From contig NZ_CP102268.1 in assembly GCF_025148285.1 (NCBI RefSeq), forward strand, positions 248,001 through 312,000: a stretch of 64,000 nucleotides of DNA, read 5' to 3'. The notes beneath the pieces were generated by a model. That model was not told the origin of the DNA. It saw only the letters and a list, made by a program, of their open reading frames with translations, and did not search any database. The stretch is from Marvinbryantia formatexigens DSM 14469 (GTDB lineage: Bacteria > Bacillota > Clostridia > Lachnospirales > Lachnospiraceae). Below are positions 43,989 to 53,946 of the stretch, piece after piece (within the stretch, counting starts at the first letter, position 1; each line of letters opens with the position of its first letter). A program made the position numbers and the translations under genes.

Positions 43989-45222
43989 TCTCTATTATCC
44001 TTCTCATTTCCTCTGCATACTCAACCTCGTACTGTTCCCAAGTGTGTGATTCCGCTGTAGTCTGTGCTTTTTTCCCCATTATTTTTACTTCATCTCTATT
44101 AAGTAAAAAATATCTTATTTTCTCAACCATTGAATCAATGTCTCCAGCTGGAATAACAAATCCATTCTCTCCATTTTTTATATAGTCTGCCGCACCGGCA
44201 TTACTAGTACTAATGATTGGAATTCCGTAAGACATTGCTTCACTAACAACACGACCAAAACTATCAAACAACGTAGGAAGGATAAAAACATCTGCATTGA
44301 GATAATAGTTTTCAACCTGAGTATGTGGAATATCCCCAATAAAGTTGCACCATTTTTTGTATGGCTCAAGTAACTTATCGTCTATGTAATTTTTACCTAC
44401 TAACACTAACTCTATTTCTTCAGAATTAATTCTTTTTACTGCTTCCAGCAAAAAATATAATCCTTTTTCGCAAGACACCGAGCCAACATACAGTAAACTT
44501 AATTTTCCAGGCTTACCTATATTATGTGATTTCTTATTTTGTTCTAAACCATACGATATGACATGTATTCTTTTTTCATCAATGTTATTTGCAATCAAAG
44601 AGCTTTTTGCAAACTCAGATGTGCATATTATGTGATCCGCTTTTGATATATTCTCCATCAACTCACAAATTATGTTATCGTCCGATGTCACTGAAATATG
44701 CCTTCGCCATTCTTCAGGCATTTTCTTTGCCATTCTTTCCATAATCATTGATTGATAATTATATGCAATAGAAGTCATATCAAAAACTTTTATTATATTG
44801 TTGTTCTGCAATTCATCAAATGCCTTCGCCGGCGCCGCTCCCATCATAATCAATGCATTAACATTTTCACGAGAAGCATATCTTGCAACCTTCCGCGCAA
44901 ATTTTTTGCTTAATCTAATATTTGTCCGAACATACAGATTCTTCAATTTAGGAACACGGTTTATCAATATAAGCATAAGATTTGGCAAAATATCAAACTG
45001 AATTACTTCTGTATCCTCAAGAACAGGACAGTTTCGTAAAGTCATTCTTTCATATTCTTTATGGCTAATAACCCTAAAGACTTTTAACCATCCTAAATAT
45101 CCTTTCTTAACGTATACTGTAGTTATGTATCTATATAATAAGCCGCCCTTCTTCAGTGCTTCTGCTCTTCTGAATGAAGACTGTTGCCCTGCGTGCGCCA
45201 CGATAACCTTATATTTCCTCAT
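43981..45222 (-). CDS. GT4-family glycosyltransferase
   Basis: 413 residues. KYKVIVAHAGQQSSFRRAEA starts the N-terminal domain; SLLYVGSVSCEKGLYFLLEA and RVVSEAMSYGIPIISTSNAG are the GT4 C-terminal signatures. Overlaps the wzy-like gene by 14 bases and the next GT gene by 8, so all are translated from one mRNA. Substrate unknown. Confidence 0.85.
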   Translation of the reverse strand: MRKYKVIVAHAGQQSSFRRAEALKKGGLLYRYITTVYVKKGYLGWLKVFRVISHKEYERMTLRNCPVLEDTEVIQFDILPNLMLILINRVPKLKNLYVRTNIRLSKKFARKVARYASRENVNALIMMGAAPAKAFDELQNNNIIKVFDMTSIAYNYQSMIMERMAKKMPEEWRRHISVTSDDNIICELMENISKADHIICTSEFAKSSLIANNIDEKRIHVISYGLEQNKKSHNIGKPGKLSLLYVGSVSCEKGLYFLLEAVKRINSEEIELVLVGKNYIDDKLLEPYKKWCNFIGDIPHTQVENYYLNADVFILPTLFDSFGRVVSEAMSYGIPIISTSNAGAADYIKNGENGFVIPAGDIDSMVEKIRYFLLNRDEVKIMGKKAQTTAESHTWEQYEVEYAEEMRRIIENG

Positions 45223-46531
45223 AATCTCTCATCCCCCTGCTTCCAAAGGACAGCCTCGGTAAAAACCTCAAAACTAAAATCGGCAAAAATAAAAACAATC
45301 CATCTTGTAACATATTCTGAAACGATCTTGTTAATACCTGAAACATAAACGTAGCCGATAATGCATAAATAATTACATCTGATGCTCTTTCGGAATATTG
45401 AAGTTTTCTAAGTTTTGCTGTTATCCTACCTAAAATAGAGAAAACAATTATTATTCCAAATATTCCACCATTTTTATATCCTTCACACCAAAAATTATCA
45501 GCTATGCCTTCTGATGCCATTCCACTCAGCATTCCTTTATATCCAGCATCGTGTTTAATTGTCGCAACAGCTGCCCCCTTTCCGGGCCAAATAAAACTTG
45601 GAACCAACTGAAGTATTGCCGCAATATAGGTTCCTCCAAATGAGAATTGTCTTATCGAATTAATATAATTTGTATAGGCAAAATAAGGAAAAAAAACCTC
45701 AATATTAATCATAAAAGAATCAAATGCCGATGAACTTTCAAACCCAGACAATGTTCCAACACCTGTTCTATAGACACCTCTCATTGCTCCAACCCAGCTA
45801 ACAACTAGATATAAACAAACAACAATCAATAATAATCTAGGTATTGATATTTTCTTCTTATTTAATATTGATCTAACAAGAATAGGTGCCAGAATCGCAT
45901 CAATCATCAAATGTCGGTATCCAGCTGACACTGTAAAAAGTAATGTCACAATATATACGATATAAGTGGTCCATCTGTAATTTTTTTGATATACAAGCAG
46001 AACCACAGATATAGATACTAATGCATTCAGACTCACCATCAAAAACCATAGATTTGAATCTGTAGAGCTAAGAATATCATCCGAATAATTTCCTTGCTGC
46101 CCTAATGTCAATTGTGATAATACGCTCCTGCCTCGCAGTGATAAATAAATTACATACAGTACAAAAAACACACCATAAAGAATCCACGCATGATGAACTC
46201 TAATATCCGAATAATCATTTTCAATATCTTCTCTTGAATAAAGCCAATTATCATATCTCGGACTCTTTGCAAAAAAGAAGAAACAGAAAAACAGATATCC
46301 TATGATGAAGTAAAATGATGCCTGCGGAGTATATTCCATAACTTCCAGATAACGGTATTTTGTTTGCCCTCTTAATTGCCAGACCATCGGAGCAAAAACC
46401 TCAACCAAAAAACAAACTGCAGCGATTATTGTAAAATGTGAAATTACCTCATTTTTGAATTTATAAATATATACAAGAATAGAACCTATAATAACAATTC
46501 CTGTAAAAACTAAACATATTGTATTGAACAC
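45209..46531 (-). CDS. Wzy-type polysaccharide polymerase (oligosaccharide repeat unit polymerase)
   Basis: 440 residues, strongly hydrophobic with about 10-12 helices and a large extracytoplasmic loop (GVYRTGVGTLSGFESSSAFD region) between mid helices, the pattern of O-antigen/EPS Wzy polymerases. The GTG start at 46531 directly abuts the TAA of the upstream GT gene. It joins flipped repeat units into polymer. As usual for Wzy, sequence gives no linkage information. Confidence 0.8.
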   Translation of the reverse strand: MFNTICLVFTGIVIIGSILVYIYKFKNEVISHFTIIAAVCFLVEVFAPMVWQLRGQTKYRYLEVMEYTPQASFYFIIGYLFFCFFFFAKSPRYDNWLYSREDIENDYSDIRVHHAWILYGVFFVLYVIYLSLRGRSVLSQLTLGQQGNYSDDILSSTDSNLWFLMVSLNALVSISVVLLVYQKNYRWTTYIVYIVTLLFTVSAGYRHLMIDAILAPILVRSILNKKKISIPRLLLIVVCLYLVVSWVGAMRGVYRTGVGTLSGFESSSAFDSFMINIEVFFPYFAYTNYINSIRQFSFGGTYIAAILQLVPSFIWPGKGAAVATIKHDAGYKGMLSGMASEGIADNFWCEGYKNGGIFGIIIVFSILGRITAKLRKLQYSERASDVIIYALSATFMFQVLTRSFQNMLQDGLFLFLPILVLRFLPRLSFGSRGMRDYEEI

Positions 46532-47752
46532 TTATTCTTCTCCTGACCGAATCAATTCTTGAAACAATTTTATATATTTATTATTCATATGTTGTTTGCT
46601 AAAATATAAAGTTGCATATGAGCGACATTTCTTTATATTCTTCAAAGATTCTTCCATCAAAAAATAATCTATTGCCTTAACCATTTCCTCTAAATCATTC
46701 ATTTCAACAAATCGCCCGATTCCCATTTGTGGTGCAGTTTCAGCAATTCCACCAACATCAAAACCAACAACTGGGGTACCGCACGCTAATGCTTCCAAGC
46801 AAACCGTCGGAAAATTATCACATTTGCTTGTAATCACAAATACATCAGCGAGTGCATAAAACTCGGTAAGTTCCTTCTGATTTGTTGTCATCGGGATATA
46901 TATAACATTATCCCTTTGTAAATCTTCTCTTACGCCACCTACCACAATAAACTTTATATTCTTCCCTTTATACATATCTGCTAACTTAATAAAGGTATCA
47001 ATTCCCTTTCGTTCGCTAAAAACGTCATCTGTCACGGTTAATATAACTTTGAAGTTGTCAATCTCCAGTTTGAGTCTCAATTGGTTTGTATTACAAGGAT
47101 AAAAAGTTTCTTCAGTGTCAATTCCATTGTTTATCACGAAACATTTTGCTTCATGCAAATATGACTTCTTCACTCTATCTGATAACCATTTTGATGGCGT
47201 AACAAAAAAGAAGTTTGAAATTCCATGAAATAATGCTTTTTTCCGTTTGTACAGCAAACTGCTACAATCAAATAATATGGATTTGGGATACTCTTTAACT
47301 TGTGCGCACTCCTTACACCCATAAAGCCATTTATCACATCCATATGCATAACTGCATTTGCCTGTAAACATTAATTCATCATGTAATGTCCAAACAACCT
47401 TGATATTCTTTTTTTTCAAATACTTAATCAACTTATATATATTGAGATAGTATCCGTGTATATTATGCAAATGGATAATGTCAGGAGAAAAGTTTTCAAT
47501 TTCCTTAATTACTCTCTCCGTAGATAAGTTAGAGAAACATCCATGCAATCCTGTAATTCTACTCAGGCAAACATCAAGGTAGAATTCAAATTTCGTACAT
47601 ACTTGGATGGCGTAGCTATCTGCAACAGGTCCTTTTCGTCCATAACAGACTCTAACCTCATTACCATTTTGAATTAATTCCTGGCATAGATCTCGAACAA
47701 TTTTTCCTGTACTTCCAACGCCATAAACACTATTAATAAACATTATTCTCAT
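46532..47752 (-). CDS. GT4-family glycosyltransferase
   Basis: 406 residues beginning MRIMFINSVYGVGSTGKIVR, then the Cys-rich TLHDELMFTGKCSYAYGCDK and WLYGCKECAQ segment (seen in WcaC/WbbX-style GT4 enzymes) and TVCLEALACGTPVVGFDVGG as donor motif. Its start overlaps the previous GT gene stop as ATGA. Sugar specificity unknown. Confidence 0.85.
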   Translation of the reverse strand: MRIMFINSVYGVGSTGKIVRDLCQELIQNGNEVRVCYGRKGPVADSYAIQVCTKFEFYLDVCLSRITGLHGCFSNLSTERVIKEIENFSPDIIHLHNIHGYYLNIYKLIKYLKKKNIKVVWTLHDELMFTGKCSYAYGCDKWLYGCKECAQVKEYPKSILFDCSSLLYKRKKALFHGISNFFFVTPSKWLSDRVKKSYLHEAKCFVINNGIDTEETFYPCNTNQLRLKLEIDNFKVILTVTDDVFSERKGIDTFIKLADMYKGKNIKFIVVGGVREDLQRDNVIYIPMTTNQKELTEFYALADVFVITSKCDNFPTVCLEALACGTPVVGFDVGGIAETAPQMGIGRFVEMNDLEEMVKAIDYFLMEESLKNIKKCRSYATLYFSKQHMNNKYIKLFQELIRSGEE

Positions 47753-48939
47753 TTATCTATCACCATATTTAGCGAAGAAATATACTTCTTTACGTTTTCG
47801 CTCTGAACAAATAACGCTTTAAAAACCTTATGTCCTGGTTTCTTATCTACATCCTTCGCATCTGCAATCTTAGTAATCCACTCGGCTAATCCTTGACAAT
47901 CATCTGCGTTAACAGAAGCTCCGGAGCCAGACTCTTTAATCATCTTAGCGAACCTTGATTCACCGCCAAAGGCAAACACAACCGGTTGACCACAAGAAAG
48001 CACTATTCCCGTTTTACTAGGCATCGCGGTCTTCGTTCCACCGGCTACCAATGGAATAATATTTACGCCTGCAGCAGAATAGATATGTGTAGAAATTTCA
48101 CTTGGTTGCATCGGTAACATAGTAATATTTTTTACATCTGTTGCCATTTTCTCAATTGCTGTTTTTCTCGCTCCATCACCAATAATTAAAAATTGAATGT
48201 CTTCTCTATCCTGAAGCTCTTTTGCCGCATTTACCACTATTTCAACATTCTGCATCTTGCCGATATTCCCAGCATAAATTGCATAGAACTTATCTTTGTC
48301 TAAATTATATTTCTTTACGAATTCATTCTCTTCCCAAGAAATATCAACCACTTCGTCTGAATATCCCCAATTATAGATGACTTCTATTTTGTCAGCATCT
48401 ACGCCTTTGCTGACAATAAAGTCTTTCATATCATCAGAAATGCAGATTAGCTTATCTGCTTTCATATACACAGACTTCTGCCACATCTCAAAATATTTGT
48501 ATAGGAAAGAGCCTTCCGATATCAAATGGCTTTGAACCGCATTGTCCGGCCAAACATCCTGGAGCATTGCAACAACTTTAATGCCTTTCATCTTCGCAGC
48601 TTTGACAGCCCAGAAAGATGAATACGATACATCCTCAAAAAGAACATCAACATCTTTAAGTTTCAGAATACCGATTGCTTCTCTAATGTTTGTCAGTGTA
48701 TCTCTGACATATCTGGAAAAGATATTTCCATGGTCACTATTTTTTCTTTTATATAACCTGTACTCTATATCCTTTCCTTCATAGCCATATTTAAATTCGA
48801 TTTCATCCGTATTCTCCACAGCAACAAGTCTAATAACTTGATTCCCATCATCAAGGAAACCGCCAATAATATCCTTAAACAGATGATTAAAAGGACTTGC
48901 CGGGTTATATAAAATTGGTGTAGCTATTACAATTCGCAT
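47749..48939 (-). CDS. GT4-family glycosyltransferase (WbuB-like)
   Basis: 396 residues from the ATG at 48939 (AAAGGATGGT upstream); a TTG 11 codons earlier is a weaker choice. MLQDVWPDNAVQSHLI and YAGNIGKMQNVEIVVNAAKE are typical of the WbuB/WcaI branch, some members of which transfer L-FucNAc. As the locus makes UDP-L-FucNAc precursors, that is a reasonable but unproven guess. It lies 39 bases downstream of the ATP-grasp gene. Confidence 0.8.
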   Translation of the reverse strand: MRIVIATPILYNPASPFNHLFKDIIGGFLDDGNQVIRLVAVENTDEIEFKYGYEGKDIEYRLYKRKNSDHGNIFSRYVRDTLTNIREAIGILKLKDVDVLFEDVSYSSFWAVKAAKMKGIKVVAMLQDVWPDNAVQSHLISEGSFLYKYFEMWQKSVYMKADKLICISDDMKDFIVSKGVDADKIEVIYNWGYSDEVVDISWEENEFVKKYNLDKDKFYAIYAGNIGKMQNVEIVVNAAKELQDREDIQFLIIGDGARKTAIEKMATDVKNITMLPMQPSEISTHIYSAAGVNIIPLVAGGTKTAMPSKTGIVLSCGQPVVFAFGGESRFAKMIKESGSGASVNADDCQGLAEWITKIADAKDVDKKPGHKVFKALFVQSENVKKYISSLNMVIDK

Positions 48940-48978
48940 ACCATCCTTTAAGCTTTCGCTGTTTCCTTTCAAAAAATA

Positions 48979-50175
48979 TTACGCAATGACTACCTTTATC
49001 TTATCCAACGCATCATAGCAGTCTTTTATTGCTATTTCAGCATTTTCATCCTGGGCAATAACAAAACCCATTCTTGACCCGCTACTTATTACGTCAGTTA
49101 CTTCTTCTCCCACATCATGTACAACACTTATCTGCTGAATACCTGACACCTTTTCAGCCTCTTCAATGCCTTCAATGCTCTTGACAACACCTGCAGTCTG
49201 CTGGAAATAACGAATAGCAGCACCTTTGCTCCACTTATGCTCAATATCGGGCTTTTCCCCAAGTGCAATCTTGATACAACATTCCACCATATTCACACCG
49301 GTAGAAAGCGGAACAAGATGTGTTGTTATATTATCACCACCAAGTCTTGCACCAATTTCAACTATCTTTGGTCCCTCAGCAGTTACAATAATCTCTGTAT
49401 GGGATGGACCGTCCTTAATTCCTATTGCTCTGTTCGCAGCCTTTGCAACCTCAGCAATTCTTTCAGCAATCTCCCCACCATATTTTGTCGGCTGTGAATG
49501 CCCCATTTCTACATAATGTGGGGCACCTGTAGTTAACTTGTCCGTAATTTGAATCACATGACAAACGCCATCAACAGAAAGTGTTTCGACACTGACTTCT
49601 ATACCACTCATGTATTCTTCCACGACCACATCTCCCACTCGGGAAAATGGTCTGCAGTAACTATATGCTTCTTTAATTAGTTTCTGGTCGGTTATATCAA
49701 TAACCTCAAATATTCCTCTGCTGCCGGAACTATCAGCAGGTTTAACAATGAAGGGAACCGTAAACTGTTTTACAGCTTCCGTGTACTCTTCTTCATTTGC
49801 AACTTTAAAAAACTTCGGAATTGGAACTCCTTCCGCTTGAAGTGCTACCCTCATTTCAGCCTTATTTGTGGCCTTTAAAGCGGTATCTGCATCAATACCA
49901 ATCAGCCCCATCTCTTTAGCCACTGTTGCAACGGATCTCATTGGCATGTCAGTAGCCAATGTCATAATTCCATCAATCTGATGCCTCTTTGCCGCTTCCA
50001 CAATAGCAGGAGCATCTATTGTACTAATAACTTCTTTTATAACGCCCGGAACATTAAAACCAATTGCTTCTGGATTCATATCCACTGCAATTACATCCAT
50101 TCCCATTTCTTTAGCTTTTTCAATAGCCGGAAGCTGCAGAATGCTTGCTCCCAGAATCATGATTTTTTTACTCAT
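48979..50175 (-). CDS. ATP-grasp ligase (carbamoyl-phosphate/PurK-like fold)
   Basis: 398 residues: MILGASILQLPAIEKAKEMG (preATP-grasp), PFIVKPADSSGSRGIFEV (ATP-binding loop) and PKIVEIGARLGGDNITTHLV (metal-binding E...N). The family joins a carboxylate to an amine or thiol using ATP. Overlapping the upstream DegT-like gene by eight bases, it may link an amino acid to the amino group of a sugar or to a uronic acid carboxylate. The substrate is not evident. Confidence 0.85.
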   Translation of the reverse strand: MSKKIMILGASILQLPAIEKAKEMGMDVIAVDMNPEAIGFNVPGVIKEVISTIDAPAIVEAAKRHQIDGIMTLATDMPMRSVATVAKEMGLIGIDADTALKATNKAEMRVALQAEGVPIPKFFKVANEEEYTEAVKQFTVPFIVKPADSSGSRGIFEVIDITDQKLIKEAYSYCRPFSRVGDVVVEEYMSGIEVSVETLSVDGVCHVIQITDKLTTGAPHYVEMGHSQPTKYGGEIAERIAEVAKAANRAIGIKDGPSHTEIIVTAEGPKIVEIGARLGGDNITTHLVPLSTGVNMVECCIKIALGEKPDIEHKWSKGAAIRYFQQTAGVVKSIEGIEEAEKVSGIQQISVVHDVGEEVTDVISSGSRMGFVIAQDENAEIAIKDCYDALDKIKVVIA

Positions 50176-51229
50176 TACATACTCTCCTTATACAGGAAGC
50201 AATATATTTCATATCCTCAACGCTATGTCGCTGATCACAATAGATTGTAAGCATGTGTTCTTCGGTATATTTTGCAACTTCGCAGGACATTCTCTGCTCT
50301 TTATTTAATGGCCAAATGATTGTACAGAAGATGCTCATAGAAGCAAGCGCTTTCTGAACTGCGTCTCGGTTGTTAATTAGAACTGCCACATATACATCAC
50401 CAAAGCCAGTTTTGTCTTGAACAAAGTCGAAGTCTTGCAAATTATCGATAAGTACTTGTGCATTCCTACAACGAAGTTCATTTACTTCTCTCAGGTCAGT
50501 TTTACAAGCTCTTTCATATGAATACTGCGACATCAATCCGGGAAGTTTCTCTTCGTCAATCACATCTGCTACAGTAGAAAAGATTTTTCGATATTCAGCC
50601 TTTATCTCTTCATTACCAGATTGTAAAAATTCATTTCGCATACATTGTGCTTTTAATCTTATCTCAGAAAATGTAAGATCTTCACTGTATTCCTTTCCCT
50701 TCAGGTCTCTATCAGTCCACAATAAGCCACCATCCGGAATATCAATCCATTTGCGAAGGCTAGCTACCGTAAAGTCTGGCTTGAAAGTATATTTACTCTC
50801 CACCAGAAGATTGTGCGTCCTATCCTCAATAAAAACAAATGACGGATATAAAGCTCTTAACTTTTCAAGTTCTGCATCCGCAATCGCTTTATTACCGAAA
50901 TAATCCATGTAGAGAAACAGAACTGTTTGATCTTCATTTGAGATTAAGGAATACAGTGATTCCAGATTAATCGAATAGTCATTATTCAGCTTGTAGTATT
51001 TCACCTTGTGACCATACATTTCAAAAGGAAGTATCATAGAGTCACATGCAAGAGCAGGAATCAAAACAGTAGTCGATTTGAATTCTCGTGCTACTGCTTT
51101 AAGAGCATCGCGACCGGATCTTAAGCATATAGCTCCCATAAACTTTTCATGAGTTACTCTGCCTTTCGTTGTTTTATATATCTCTTTATCAAGCACAGCA
51201 TTATACTCATATCCATACTCTTTAACCAT
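50168..51229 (-). CDS. DegT/DnrJ-like PLP-dependent aminotransferase family protein
   Basis: 353 residues from the ATG at 51229 (GGGAGAGTGGA upstream). Fold-type I features: ICLRSGRDALKAV, FVFIEDRTHN (Asp that contacts the PLP ring) and TVASLRKWIDIPDGG with the Schiff-base lysine. It is divergent from standard sugar aminotransferases, lacking the usual FSFHxxK motif. With the ATP-grasp gene overlapping its end it may prepare an amino group or amine substrate for amide formation. Partner and substrate are unknown. Confidence 0.65.
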   Translation of the reverse strand: MVKEYGYEYNAVLDKEIYKTTKGRVTHEKFMGAICLRSGRDALKAVAREFKSTTVLIPALACDSMILPFEMYGHKVKYYKLNNDYSINLESLYSLISNEDQTVLFLYMDYFGNKAIADAELEKLRALYPSFVFIEDRTHNLLVESKYTFKPDFTVASLRKWIDIPDGGLLWTDRDLKGKEYSEDLTFSEIRLKAQCMRNEFLQSGNEEIKAEYRKIFSTVADVIDEEKLPGLMSQYSYERACKTDLREVNELRCRNAQVLIDNLQDFDFVQDKTGFGDVYVAVLINNRDAVQKALASMSIFCTIIWPLNKEQRMSCEVAKYTEEHMLTIYCDQRHSVEDMKYIASCIRRVCNE

Positions 51230-51265
51230 TCCACTCTCCCACCTCAAAAAAGCAAAACTTTAAAC

Positions 51266-51904
51266 TTAGTGTTTTCTCAGTTCTTCTATTTGTTTCTTTG
51301 CCTCGTCTTCGTTGCTTGTATCCTTATATGTATTATCGTGCCCAAGCACAATAGCAATTGTTTTGAAAAAAATCTTCACATCCATCATAAAGCTGCAGTG
51401 TCTTGCATAATAGGCATCGTTCTTCATCTTCTCTTCACCATCGGCACTATTTCTGTAATAAGCCTGACTATATCCGGTTAATCCCGGTTTCACAGTTAAG
51501 AAGATTTTGATATCTTCAGGATATTTATCTAACCAATCCGGCGGATCAGGACGAGGACCAATTAAGCTCATCGTTCCATTGAGGAGATTCAAGAGCTGCG
51601 GAAGTTCGTCCACACTTGTATTTCTCATGAACTTACCAATTTTTGTAACTCTGGGATCATCCTCTCCGTTATATGTTGAGCCATCAGCCAGACGAATATC
51701 TGGTGCATTAACATACATAGAACGGAATTTATACATCTTAAAAAGCTTACCATCTTTTCCGATTCTATTTGCATTATAGAAAATAGGACCTTTGTCAGTG
51801 AAATAAATAATCGGGCCAAAGATTATCAACGCAATCAAAAAAAACGGAAATCCACACAAGCCGATTAGAAAATCGAATATATTTTTTACGCCTTTTCTAT
51901 ACAC
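51266..51904 (-). CDS. Undecaprenyl-phosphate sugar-1-phosphate transferase (PglC/WcaJ-type initiating transferase)
   Basis: 212 residues with one N-terminal membrane segment (FLIGLCGFPFFLIALIIFGP) and the transferase core: KMYKFRSMYVNAPD, TSVDELPQLLNLLNGTMSLI, GPRPDPPDW and KPGLTGYSQAYYRNS. The small size fits the monotopic PglC type. It starts each repeat unit by placing a sugar-1-phosphate on undecaprenyl phosphate; in this locus a diamino or FucNAc-related sugar is likely. Follows the DegT gene by 14 bases. Confidence 0.9.
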   Translation of the reverse strand: MYRKGVKNIFDFLIGLCGFPFFLIALIIFGPIIYFTDKGPIFYNANRIGKDGKLFKMYKFRSMYVNAPDIRLADGSTYNGEDDPRVTKIGKFMRNTSVDELPQLLNLLNGTMSLIGPRPDPPDWLDKYPEDIKIFLTVKPGLTGYSQAYYRNSADGEEKMKNDAYYARHCSFMMDVKIFFKTIAIVLGHDNTYKDTSNEDEAKKQIEELRKH

Positions 51905-51918
51905 CGTTTTTCCCCCTG

Positions 51919-53172
51919 TTATTTCATGTACTCACGTACTACTTCCCTATAGTTCTCAATAACGTAATCAACATCTTCATCAGTCAAACATGTATGAAGA
52001 GGAAGTGTAATCAGATTCTCGTAATAGCTATAAGCATTCGGGAATTCCTTAATATCCCAACCAAGTGCTCTGTATGCTGTCATCATCGGCAACGGCTTGT
52101 AGTGGACATTTGTGTTAACGCCACGCTCAGCAAGCTTCACAATAATTTCTCTTCTAGTTTCATCAGACGCACCAGGAATACGAGTTAAATACAAATGGTT
52201 TGAACTCTGGAAATTTGCTCCGCTGTGGATTAAATGTTTAATTCCCATCTCATCACACATAGCATCGTATCTATTTATAATTTGACCTCGTCTTTTCAGC
52301 ATTCCCTCATATCTATCAAGCTGTTTTAAACCAATGGCAGCCATAATATCCGTCATGTTGCACTTATACCATGGACCGATAATGTCGTACTCCCACGCGC
52401 CAACCTGTGTTTTAGCAAGAGCGTCTTTGCTCTGTCCATGAAGACTCAACAGCTGATACTGATGATAAATTTCCTCATTATCAACACCTGGAATATCAAG
52501 CCAAGTAGAAGCTCCACCTTCAGCTGTGGTAAAGTTCTTAACAGCGTGAAAAGAAAAATCCGTAAAATCTGCTATCTCACCGGCCATCTTTCCGTTTCTA
52601 CTAGCCCCCAGAGCGTGAGCACAATCGGCAAACACAAGGATTCTGCCCTTTGCCTGCTGAATTCTTGCCCCAAGGTCATCGCCTTCTTTTGCTTTAAACA
52701 AGCTTTTCTTACTCTCAACGGCTGCATACAGCTTGTCATAGTCACAGATGATGCCCCCGAGATCTACAGCCACAACCGCCTTTGTTTTCTCGGTAATCAC
52801 TGCTGCAACTGATTCATAGTCCATCTCAGTATTATCTGACTGACTATCCACAAATACCACCCTAGCCCCTGTGTGAATCGCAGCAGACGCCGAAGCCGTA
52901 TATGTATAAGCTGGAACAATAACTTCATCCCCCTCGCCAATTCCACAAACTCGAAAGTTTAACTCCTCCGCTGCAGTGGCAGAATTTAGGCAAACAACCT
53001 TGCTGGTATGGCAATATTCAGCCAGTCTTCTCTCCAATTCTTTTGTTCGAGGACCGGTCGTAATCCATCCGGATCTGAGTGCTTCAGCAACTTCTGCAAT
53101 CTCAAGTTCAGAGATGTCAGGAGGACTAAATGGAATGACTCTTTTATTTAAATTTTTAACATCATTTGCCAT
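51919..53172 (-). CDS. DegT/DnrJ/EryC1 sugar aminotransferase
   Basis: 417 residues: IPFSPPDISELEIAEVAEAL, GWITTGPRTKELERRLAEY, VPAYTYTASASAAIHTG, VFADCAHALGASRNGK and FSFHAVKNFTTAEGG with the PLP lysine. This is the LegC/PglE-type pattern; it would transaminate the 4-keto sugar made by the CapD-like enzyme to give a UDP-4-amino-6-deoxy sugar, feeding the PglC-type transferase. Start ATG at 53172 with AGGAGAAATCATT upstream. An insert around residues 150-175 (ESKKSLFKAKEGDD) is longer than in many relatives. Confidence 0.9.
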   Translation of the reverse strand: MANDVKNLNKRVIPFSPPDISELEIAEVAEALRSGWITTGPRTKELERRLAEYCHTSKVVCLNSATAAEELNFRVCGIGEGDEVIVPAYTYTASASAAIHTGARVVFVDSQSDNTEMDYESVAAVITEKTKAVVAVDLGGIICDYDKLYAAVESKKSLFKAKEGDDLGARIQQAKGRILVFADCAHALGASRNGKMAGEIADFTDFSFHAVKNFTTAEGGASTWLDIPGVDNEEIYHQYQLLSLHGQSKDALAKTQVGAWEYDIIGPWYKCNMTDIMAAIGLKQLDRYEGMLKRRGQIINRYDAMCDEMGIKHLIHSGANFQSSNHLYLTRIPGASDETRREIIVKLAERGVNTNVHYKPLPMMTAYRALGWDIKEFPNAYSYYENLITLPLHTCLTDEDVDYVIENYREVVREYMK

Positions 53173-53299
53173 AATGATTTCTCCTATTATTTCCCCAGCC
53201 TTTCAGCTGTTGATTTCTTTGTGTTTATCTCTCCCGGCTCTTCCCGGTCTGTTCCACGCTACCATGACTTTGTAGCATACCTGCCTCTATCCAAACACC

Positions 53300-53851
53300 C
53301 TATTTCTTACACACAATCTCCAGCCCAACCTGTACATTCTGCATCCCGCCCAGTAGCGGAAGCTCCAGCCATGCCTTTCTCTTGTGCCTGTCTATCTTTC
53401 TGATATATCCTTCTTTTCCTTTCAGAGGCCCGGAGTGGATGACTACCTGGCTTCCGGTGATGATGCCTTCAGACATCTGTACAACCTGCTCCTCCCCGCC
53501 AAAGCCCAGGAGGAATTCCTTTTCATTTTCAGAAATCGGAACGATTTCCCTGCCTGTCCCAATGAGCTTTGTCAAGCCAATAACCTTTTTTAATTCTTCG
53601 TGCAGATTCTGGATATCGGATGTCACTACAAATACATATCCCGGAAACAGGATCTGCTTCTGTGTTTTCCACTCACCCTGGATATGCTTTTTCACCTCAT
53701 AACGCGGGATGAAGCACTGCTCCAGCACCGTCTCGGATATTTTCCTTCTACACTGTGCACATATCCGTTCTTCCATTCCGGTCTGCACCTGCATCACATA
53801 CCACACTTCTGTCTCTTCCTTCTGTTTCCTGAATTGCGTATGCTTCGCCAT
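53300..53851 (-). CDS. loaP: NusG-paralog transcription antiterminator, LoaP type
   Basis: 183 residues. VWYVMQVQTGMEERICAQCR opens a NusG N-terminal domain, QKQILFPGYVFVV is its conserved core, and the C-terminal KOW domain has GSQVVIHSGPLKGKEGYIRK. LoaP-type paralogs in Firmicutes sit in and control long polysaccharide or antibiotic operons by antitermination, binding a leader RNA hairpin. Here it is the second gene of a ~22-kb operon, fitting that role. Its gene follows the capD-like gene by 95 bases. Confidence 0.85.
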   Translation of the reverse strand: MAKHTQFRKQKEETEVWYVMQVQTGMEERICAQCRRKISETVLEQCFIPRYEVKKHIQGEWKTQKQILFPGYVFVVTSDIQNLHEELKKVIGLTKLIGTGREIVPISENEKEFLLGFGGEEQVVQMSEGIITGSQVVIHSGPLKGKEGYIRKIDRHKRKAWLELPLLGGMQNVQVGLEIVCKK

Positions 53852-53946
53852 TCTGTCCTGTTTCAGGCAGATTTTTTCTCACTTTCTGACATCCAGGTTC
53901 TGCAAACGCGGCGAAGCGACGATCTGCTGTTTCCCTGAATTTTTTC

